In this document: positions 58,102-64,000 of the stretch, piece by piece
Position numbering within the stretch: position 1 is the first letter of the stretch
Layout: each line of letters opens with the position of its first letter
Program-made: the position numbers and the translations under genes
Notes under the pieces: model-generated
The model's input: only the letters and a program-made list of their open reading frames with translations
What the model was told of the DNA's origin: nothing
The model's database searches: none
DNA from: Ryuthela nishihirai
Lineage: Eukaryota > Arthropoda > Arachnida > Araneae > Heptathelidae
Direction: 5' to 3'
Length of the DNA: 64,000 nt
Assembly: GCA_038380435.1 (NCBI GenBank)
Contig: JAWZYU010000019.1
Location: 18,377,801 to 18,441,800 of the forward strand

Positions 58102-58238
58102 TTCCCCGGGTAAGGCAGGGATTGTCGTGTTGTTTTTCTGCTGAGGTCCTGCCATCCTCACAGACCTTCTATTATGGCATATAAACTGACAGGCTCCTGT
58201 CAGATCTTTGTGGCAAGCAGCTGCTTGAAGGGATTTTT
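58102..58238 (+). mobile_element. SINE-2, head truncated
   Basis: It begins inside the B box ('ccccgggtaaggcaggg') and continues 'ttgtttttctgctgaggtcc', 'ctgacaggctcctgtcag' and 'gcagctgcttgaaggg'. It joins the Penelope-like right arm directly to the resumed piggyBac-type sequence. Confidence 0.72.
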
Positions 58239-59021
58239 TTATTATTATTTTTATATGTTAATTAAATGGAAATTTCCTTTTGAATAATATTAACCTGAAA
58301 CATGATTTTTATTTCTTTTAATAATTCTTTTCAGTATCGTATATATTTTAAACACAGCCAGTATTAAACAAAGTGACTTGGACTTCTCACATTCATGGAA
58401 TTTTCTGAACAGTTATGAAGTGGAAAAAAACGTTCTTGGCTGCGTTTTTTCTTTTTTTTTTGCTTCTTTGGGTGTTGAAGTTTGGCAATATCGGCTAAGC
58501 TCAGAAAAGTGTGTGCATCAAAGTAAAAAACAAACATGAGAGTGGCACTGCCAAGATACTGAGGGGGGAGGGTGTTTATAAAATCATTCAATATAAACAT
58601 AAAAACTAATAATTTTTTTAAGAAATTAATTTTTTTCTAAGTGGGGAGTAAAGTGACAGTGAGTTTAGTGAGGAGCCCTTCTTGAAATTGCCCTCTCACA
58701 TGAGAACTGATTTCTGTGCCAAGGAAACCCATTTTGCTTCTGTATCCAAGACCTCATTCATTTTCAGAAAACGGTACAAGTTCAAAGTTTTTTTACTAAA
58801 AAACCAAGGAATAATAAAAAAAAAATTGCATATAACCTAATGAGATGTTAATAAAATATTCGCAAGAACTTTTAAGCCGGTCATCCAATATAGAATAACT
58901 CAGAAAGATCGCTAATTTACGGAAATAAATCTACAGAAATGAATTTGCTTCCACATCCAAGATCTCATTCATTTTCAGAAAATGAAACTGGATCGAAAAA
59001 TTTTTTTTACTGGAAAAGTAA

Positions 59022-60022
59022 TCTTTGTAATAAAAGAAGGTGTCTGTCTGTGAATCCGTCTGTATGTCTGTCTGTGGCAGCCATAACTCATCGGGAAATC
59101 AACGTAGAACATTTCTGGTTGTGGTCCGGATTGCAGTGCCAAATTTCAGGTCGAAAGTCCAAAAGGGTGTTTGCTAGAACCAAAAATATTTACCATGCTA
59201 TTCCAATGGGAAACGAGAATCGCTGTCAAATTTACTGTTGTCATTTATTGCTCCCTAACTGTGAAAGTAAAGTGTTTAAATAGCATTTAAATCTTCTGAT
59301 GCCATTGCCAGATTCCTCACATTTCCAAAGGCATTATTTAGGCATTCCATTGCAGCTAGGGACCTGATTTTCTAACTAAACATGTGGTCGGGCACGGGGA
59401 ACCTGCCTACGAAATTTGGGGACTTTCGGTGAAGTACGTCAGGAATTACAGAATGCCAAAAACTGATGAAATGAATATCTTGATCATTTGCCACAGGCCC
59501 TGAGAATGCGTGCCATCTCACCTCAGCAATGACCTTTGCAACATCAGGAAATTCTTAGTGTTCAAACTGATATAAAATGTTGGGGGGGGGGGGATACTCA
59601 CTAACCTTTAGTGCAGGAAATAACAGAATATGCAGATTAAAAGTGATACACGAACTGTCACAATTTGTGTAGAAACAAAGCCACCGGCCAATTGAGAACC
59701 TGTGAGAACCTGATTTTTAAACCAATCACCGGGTTACATGGGGGATGCTGTGCAGGAAATTTGGACCATGCGAACGAATATCACGGGAGCCATAGGGCAG
59801 CAAAATCTGTGGTAACGGAAATTAAAATCTCAACAGCTTACGCAGAAACTAAGCCACGGGCTATGAGGAGTGCTTGCTGACGTCAACAACGATCCGGCAA
59901 ATTTCTTCCTGTTGAAAATCTGTGCTAAAGTGTCGTGGGGGGGGGGGTTATTTTAATGCAGTGAAAATAAGAATATACAGGTTAAAAGTGACACCTGGGC
60001 AGTGGCAGGTATGTTCAGCTAG
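59022..60022 (+). mobile_element. Non-autonomous Helitron, ~1.0 kb
   Basis: The insert starts TC (59022) and ends CTAG (60019-60022), between host A (59021) and T (60023). Ten bases before CTAG is a hairpin 'acctg'...'caggt'. These are the canonical Helitron marks. The uninterrupted site is present in piggyBac-type copy 1 at 32162-32190 ('ctggaaaagtaataaataat'), where A and T are adjacent. The 5' part holds 'gtctgtctgtgaatccgtc' repeats. No Rep/helicase is encoded. Confidence 0.82.
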
Positions 60023-60240
60023 TAAATAACTAAAGAAAAATTAACATATAATCTAATGTGATGTTAAATAAAATGTCCACAGAATCAAATTGTAGGTGAA
60101 CCATCCATTGTAGCATAACTATGAAAAATCAATAATTATTGATTGGTTGAAAGATCGATAATTTATGGAAATAAATTTACTAAAATGAAAACTAAGGTTT
60201 AAATATATATAAAAGTAAATACTAACTTTACAAAGGGTAT

Positions 60241-60645
60241 CCAATATGTTGGACCAACATTGTAAACAATCTGTTATGGAGCCACTTATATCACACAGAA
60301 TGAGATAGCACATGTGAGCCACCTGCCTCGTCTTGTGCAGTGAGCCATAAACTTGGAGCCTAAAGTCCTGCATTCAGTTTTCAATCCTGACCCAATGTGA
60401 CATCGTTTCTGAGCAATTGCAGCAATGCCCAACCACCCCACATATTGTAAAGAAATGAGACTGGGATTATTTTTCCTGTCTGTGAACCATAAAACATCTA
60501 GGTGAACAGCAATTATCTTCCCCACCTCAACCCTACCCACAGTGCATTGCGGCAATGAATTTGGCAAACAAACATAGCGTTGATGAGTGCACCACTGATG
60601 CTTTACTAGTATATTAAAATCATTTTGTTGAAGCACCTTACAATT
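60241..60645. other. No recognised feature
   Basis: More GC-balanced than the flanks, with no coding motif I recognise. Minus-strand open frames here show no conserved pattern. Confidence 0.4.
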
Positions 60646-60678
60646 TTAAGGCATCCCAGTTTCTTTGGGATGCCTTAA
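60646..60678. repeat. 13-bp-arm hairpin
   Basis: 'ttaaggcatccca' (60646-60658) and 'tgggatgccttaa' (60666-60678) are perfect inverted repeats around a 7-nt loop, 18 bp upstream of the Harbinger-like frame. It may be a transposon terminal or subterminal site. Confidence 0.6.
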
Positions 60679-60695
60679 TTAGTAGTACTTTTGAC

Positions 60696-61108
60696 ATGAA
60701 GAAGCTAAATATCAAACAGAAAGCTTTGTTGACAGTATTAATCTGCGATGTTACTGATTCCAAGAAATATAAACATAAAGCGTATTGGAGCAAAAAGAGG
60801 CTTCAAAATCGCAATAAGATTTTGTATATGTCTCTCTTGAGGGAGCTAAAAGAAAATAATATGAAGGATTTTAAAAATTACTTAAGAATATCATAAGATA
60901 CTTTCAACTAACTTTTAAAAGCAGTCACTCCTTTAATTGAAAGGAAAAATACTCATATGAGAATGACGATTAGTGCTGAAGAAAGACTTGTTGCAACTTT
61001 ACAGTATCTTGCCACAGGCCAGTCCTTAGAGGCCTTTATTCATCAGACAAGAGAACACAAAATTTCCTTTGTGAATGGGACAGTCGTGACAGAGCATCCC
61101 ATTACTTG
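60696..61108 (+). pseudogene. Harbinger-like (HARBI1/ALP1-type) transposase, N-terminal part
   Basis: The frame has two in-frame stops (60894 and about 60909). It reads HKAYWSKKRLQNRN, LLRELKENNMKDFKNYLRIS, then DTFN, LLKAVTPLIERKNTHMRMTI and SAEERLVATLQYLATGQSLE. The '[FY]xNYLRIS...DTF..LL..V.P.I......R..IS.EERLA.TL..LATG' pattern is the N-terminal region of PIF/Harbinger transposases and domesticated HARBI1. The DDE catalytic domain is missing. After GQSLEAF the sequence departs from the family and stops at 61108. It is a broken transposon gene. Confidence 0.72.
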
Positions 61109-61117
61109 AAGAAAACT

Positions 61118-61796
61118 TGGCCAATACGTAATTGGAAAGTGGGAGCAAAAAATTTACAGAAGCAGAAACATTGCTTATGAGGATGTGATCCTTCCTCCCC
61201 TTCATATAAAACAGGGACTTATGAAGTAATTTGTCAAAGCAGTGGATAAATATGGTAGAGGATTTGCCTACCTAACAACAAAATTCCCCCATCTTTCAGA
61301 AGCAAAGATCAAAGAGGGCATGTTTGTTGACCCTCAAATAAGACAGTTGAGGAAAGATGTAAAATTTGTTGAATCTCTAACAGAGAAAGAGAAACATGCT
61401 TGGACATGTTTTAAGAAAGTTACAGACAATTTTCTTGGAAAAAAGAAGTCTAAAGATTATAAAGAAATAGTAAACCAGATGCTACATGCATGTCGGGATT
61501 TAGGATATAACATGTCTTTGAAAGTGCACTTCCTGCATTCACATCTGGACTACTTTCCGGAAAGCTGCAGTAGCGTCTCCGATGAACATGGTGAAAGGTT
61601 TCACACAGATATTTCGACAATTGAAAAGCAATATGAAGGTAAGTGGATGCCTACAATGTTAGCTGATTTTTGTTGGAATCTCAAAAGAGACAGCAAAGAT
61701 AAACATTTATTCATAAAAGAAAAAAAAATGATTTATGTTTGGTATTTTTGTTATTTAATTATTTTGTTCAGTTTATTTCTGTATAATATTATGTAA
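61118..61796 (+). pseudogene. Transposon-associated protein with HGERFH motif
   Basis: The frame runs from about 61118 (YVIGKWEQKIYRSRNIAYED, ILPPLHIKQGLMK), has one stop at 61227, and is open from 61230. It includes GRGFAYLTTKFPHLSEAKIK, EGMFVDPQIRQLRKDVKFVE, FLHSHLDYFPESCSSVSDEH, GERFHTDISTIEKQYEGKW and MLADFCWNLKRD. I recognise this as an unnamed family of repeated invertebrate proteins, often seen in many genomic copies. I cannot assign a biochemical role. The His/Glu-rich 'DEHGERFHxDI' block could be metal binding. The single stop makes it a pseudogene. The C-terminal 30 residues after KRD look like run-on. Confidence 0.55.
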
Positions 61797-61799
61797 ATT

Positions 61800-62545
61800 T
61801 TCTGTATGAATCTATAATCATTTTAATACTAAGGAAGCTAAGAATAATCTCTTTTTTTCCCTATTATCATTCATTGTAAATCTAGGAATAAAATTAAAAA
61901 TTAAAAATTGTCTAACTCGAAAACTATCCCTGGTAGAAAACATCTAAACACAGATCTGAAGTCTGCACTAAAAAAATTTTAAGAATCACTTAGTTAGAAA
62001 AAATATTTTTTTTAGGGCAGTATAATTCATGATATTTTTCATGCTGACCAGGAGAGAGGAAAGTAATTTTGGTGCTATGTACAAATAATAGTGCCTAAAA
62101 ATTTCTTTATGTAATGCAGGAATTTCATAATTTATGTTACAATTATTACTAGGAAAATAGTTTGAATCGACATGAACACTTTACTATATTTTGCTACATA
62201 AAATATTAATGTTAATTTCATGAAAAATGCATGTGGATTCTAAACATTTAAATTATTTAAAAACCACAGGAAATCTTAAAACAAAGGTATTAATATGAAA
62301 TCTGATTATAAAATTTTAGCAATTAAAAAAACTGAATTTTCAAAAAAAAAAAAGATTTGCGACATTTTTTCTGGGGTCCTCAAGATTTCCCTGTATACCA
62401 CTGACTCTGAGTAATGCATAAGATATTATGATTCTACTATCTTCAAAAAAAAAAATTTAAATGATTTAATATTTTGGAAACAAATATTTTTGGTACTTTT
62501 TAAACAAATTTTATTTTTTATTAATTATGTACTGCAATAATATAT
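61800..62545. other. No recognised feature
   Basis: AT-rich, with A-runs at 62341-62353 and 62445-62455. No coding motif. Confidence 0.4.
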
Positions 62546-62546
62546 A

Positions 62547-62740
62547 CCCCCTCAGGCAGCTGCTTGCCACAGAGGTCTGACATGATCCTTTCAGTTTATA
62601 TGCCTTAGGGAAGATCTGTGAGGAAAGCAACAGAAAAAGCTCAGCGAAAAAAAAACAGAAACATCCATACCTTCCAGGGGCTCAAACCCGTGCCCCTTCA
62701 ATCAGTAGCCAAGTACACTAACCACTCAACCATGGGACAA
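62547..62740 (-). mobile_element. SINE-2, full length, diverged
   Basis: Plus strand: 'ccctcaggcagctgcttgcc', 'tctgacatgatcctttcag', 'ctcagcgaaaaaaaaacag', then the head complement 'gctcaaacccgtgcccc', 'gtagccaagtacactaacc' and 'caaccatgggac'. The palindrome near the 3' end is disrupted, so it is older than the copy at 23677. Confidence 0.72.
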
Positions 62741-63269
62741 GTAAGAATGAATAATCAGTACAAAATTTTGTAAAGAAGCAAATACAACATAAGAAAGAAA
62801 CTGATAAAAATAATAGAGGCATAAGTAGAAAACTTTAATAAATAATAATTACAAACAAAGGAGGACATTTTGAAGAAAAGCATTAATAAACTGACAAAAA
62901 CTTTAAGAAATATGCCATTGAAAAGAACACCCCCCCCCCCCTTTAAACCCTCTGTCTTTCAGATCTTTTGTTTGTTATTTTTGGTAAAGGAATGTGGTGC
63001 TAGATATCCATTTCCAGCTTAACTGTCCTGGAAAGAATGAATAACAACAACAGATCTTCTATCATTACTTTTGCTTTACTACCAATGCGATTTGGCTTAA
63101 TACCACTTTTCCTGGAAAACATATTTCATGTACATAGGTGGAATTTTGCTATGTGATAAATTGTTTTGCTTCTTGAGTAGGCAAAAAATATCTGCGTAGT
63201 TAACATGTTCATGAATATTATATTTAATGTTTCAATTAGATTAATCAGAATTTGGCATGGGTTTATGTG
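62741..63269. other. No recognised feature
   Basis: AT-rich, with a C-run at 62929-62941. No gene, SINE or terminal repeat recognised. Confidence 0.4.
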
Positions 63270-63769
63270 CACTCAGTGCTCACTAAATTATGACCTTGTA
63301 TCTATAATGTTATGTCAGTATAAGCTAATTTCGAAGCTTATAACTTCTGAAAAAAGTGACAGAATGGGACTGAAGGTAAATTAAAGATTTCAATCAGATC
63401 TATCGAAATCTCGATTTTCAACAATATTCGCTTAGTATTTGAAGAATTATAGAAGTTTGAATATTTAAAATAGCAGGGCCTAACATTAGGATTTAACTCA
63501 GAAGTTAATTATAATTTGAGTAAGAAGTATTATTTCACACCATTTAATACAAAAGATATATATTTGAAAAGTTAATGTAAATAATTTTTTAATATTTTTT
63601 AATTTTCCTCAGACTTACATTGTTGCTGTTCAAAAGTCCATAACTCTAAGCACAATATTCGGTTATATTTTCTCATAAAATGCTTTGTTTAGAAGTTGTA
63701 GAGCTTTGAAGTTAGCTTCCATTTATATAACATAGAGAGAATTGATCATAATTTAGTGAGCACTGAGTG
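63270..63769. mobile_element. MITE, 500 bp, with long imperfect inverted repeats
   Basis: 'cactcagtgctcactaaatt' (63270) and 'aatttagtgagcactgagtg' (63750-63769) are inverted repeats that extend about 23 bp perfectly. Pairing continues imperfectly inward: 'aagctaatttcgaagctta' near 63323 pairs with 'gagctttgaagttagctt' near 63700. A TA follows the right end at 63770. There is no coding content. A Tc1/mariner-type origin is likely from the TA and terminus style. Confidence 0.7.
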
Positions 63770-64000
63770 TATATGAACAATTAATATGATATTTGCTTAA
63801 TAAAGTATTATTAATTTAATTTGGCTTCTTAGTAAACACTACTTCAATATGAGTCATATCATTGCTCTTTTTTCAGTGAATTGTCCCTTTACTAAACAAA
63901 ATAAATATATTTCAATAAATGTTTTGGAAATACAAATGGATGATTAATTAATATTTGATCTTGCTGCTTGATTTGTCTTTGGTGTATTCAAATCTGGCAC

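Larger units (their letters stand above)
54898..60240 (+). mobile_element. piggyBac-type non-autonomous element, copy 2, with three insertions
   Basis: The left end CCCTTCCAGGGTCCA at 54898-54912 is identical to copy 1 and follows TTAA (54894-54897). It matches copy 1 to about 55525, resumes at 58250 after a Penelope-like element plus SINE-2, runs to 59021, is split by a Helitron, and resumes at 60023. Similarity fades near 60240. The right terminus is missing, so this copy is truncated. Confidence 0.72.

Noticed and set aside
58939..59283. 114-residue plus-strand frame with a CLSVNPSVCLSV stretch
   Set aside because: It spans the Helitron border and reads through its gtctgt repeats, so it cannot be one gene.
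244..64000. CRISPR array, prophage or bacterial operon
   Set aside because: Repeats are interspersed and retroposed rather than regularly spaced. Exons, SINEs and introns mark the DNA as animal.

Overview
The window is AT-rich, intron-rich animal DNA, packed with decayed transposable elements. The organism is a metazoan, probably an invertebrate. Its tRNA-derived SINEs, RTE-like, Jockey/CR1-like and Penelope-like retroelements, Tc1/mariner, pogo, piggyBac, Harbinger and Helitron elements fit an arthropod, perhaps a chelicerate, but I cannot name a species. There are no bacterial genes, operons or CRISPR arrays.

The one host gene I can defend is the middle of PMS1, the MutL-homologue mismatch-repair subunit that carries an HMG box in animals. 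It runs on the + strand as four coding exons spread over about 47 kb: 6980-7126 (end of the ATPase/transducer module), 21269-22147 (low-complexity linker), 28105-28297 (linker and first part of the HMG box) and 53827 to about 53972 (rest of the HMG box). Splice phases agree throughout (0, 0, 1). The N-terminal ATPase exons should lie left of the window and the MutL C-terminal exons right of it. The introns of about 14, 6 and 25.5 kb hold nearly all the repeats.

Layout: 0.75-3.35 kb, two adjacent copies of a dispersed element with an internal ~140 bp array. 4.4-6.5 kb, SINEs. 7.3-11.9 kb, an RTE-like retrotransposon with a solo LTR in its 5' end. 12-17.9 kb, sparse intron. 17.9-20.9 kb, Tc1, RTE and Jockey fragments. 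22-30 kb, SINEs and two abutting Tc1 elements. 30.35-39.6 kb, a piggyBac-type element holding a Jockey-like element, itself broken by a full-length RTE and a pogo-like element. 40-46 kb, another Tc1 and two RTE copies. 46.9-50.6 kb, a reversed piggyBac-type copy and a rotted piggyBac transposase. 54.9-60.2 kb, a second piggyBac-type copy opened by a Penelope-like element (itself holding a solo LTR), a SINE and a Helitron. 60.6-61.8 kb, a broken Harbinger transposase and a second transposon-associated protein. 63.3-63.8 kb, a MITE.

Many insertions are supported by matching target-site duplications or by an unfilled site in a paralogous copy, so relative insertion order can be read from the sequence. 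I found no convincing new multi-gene system. The most informative structures are the nested elements, the Helitron with its empty-site paralogue, the Penelope-like element with long inverted arms, and the PMS1 HMG box split by a 25 kb intron.
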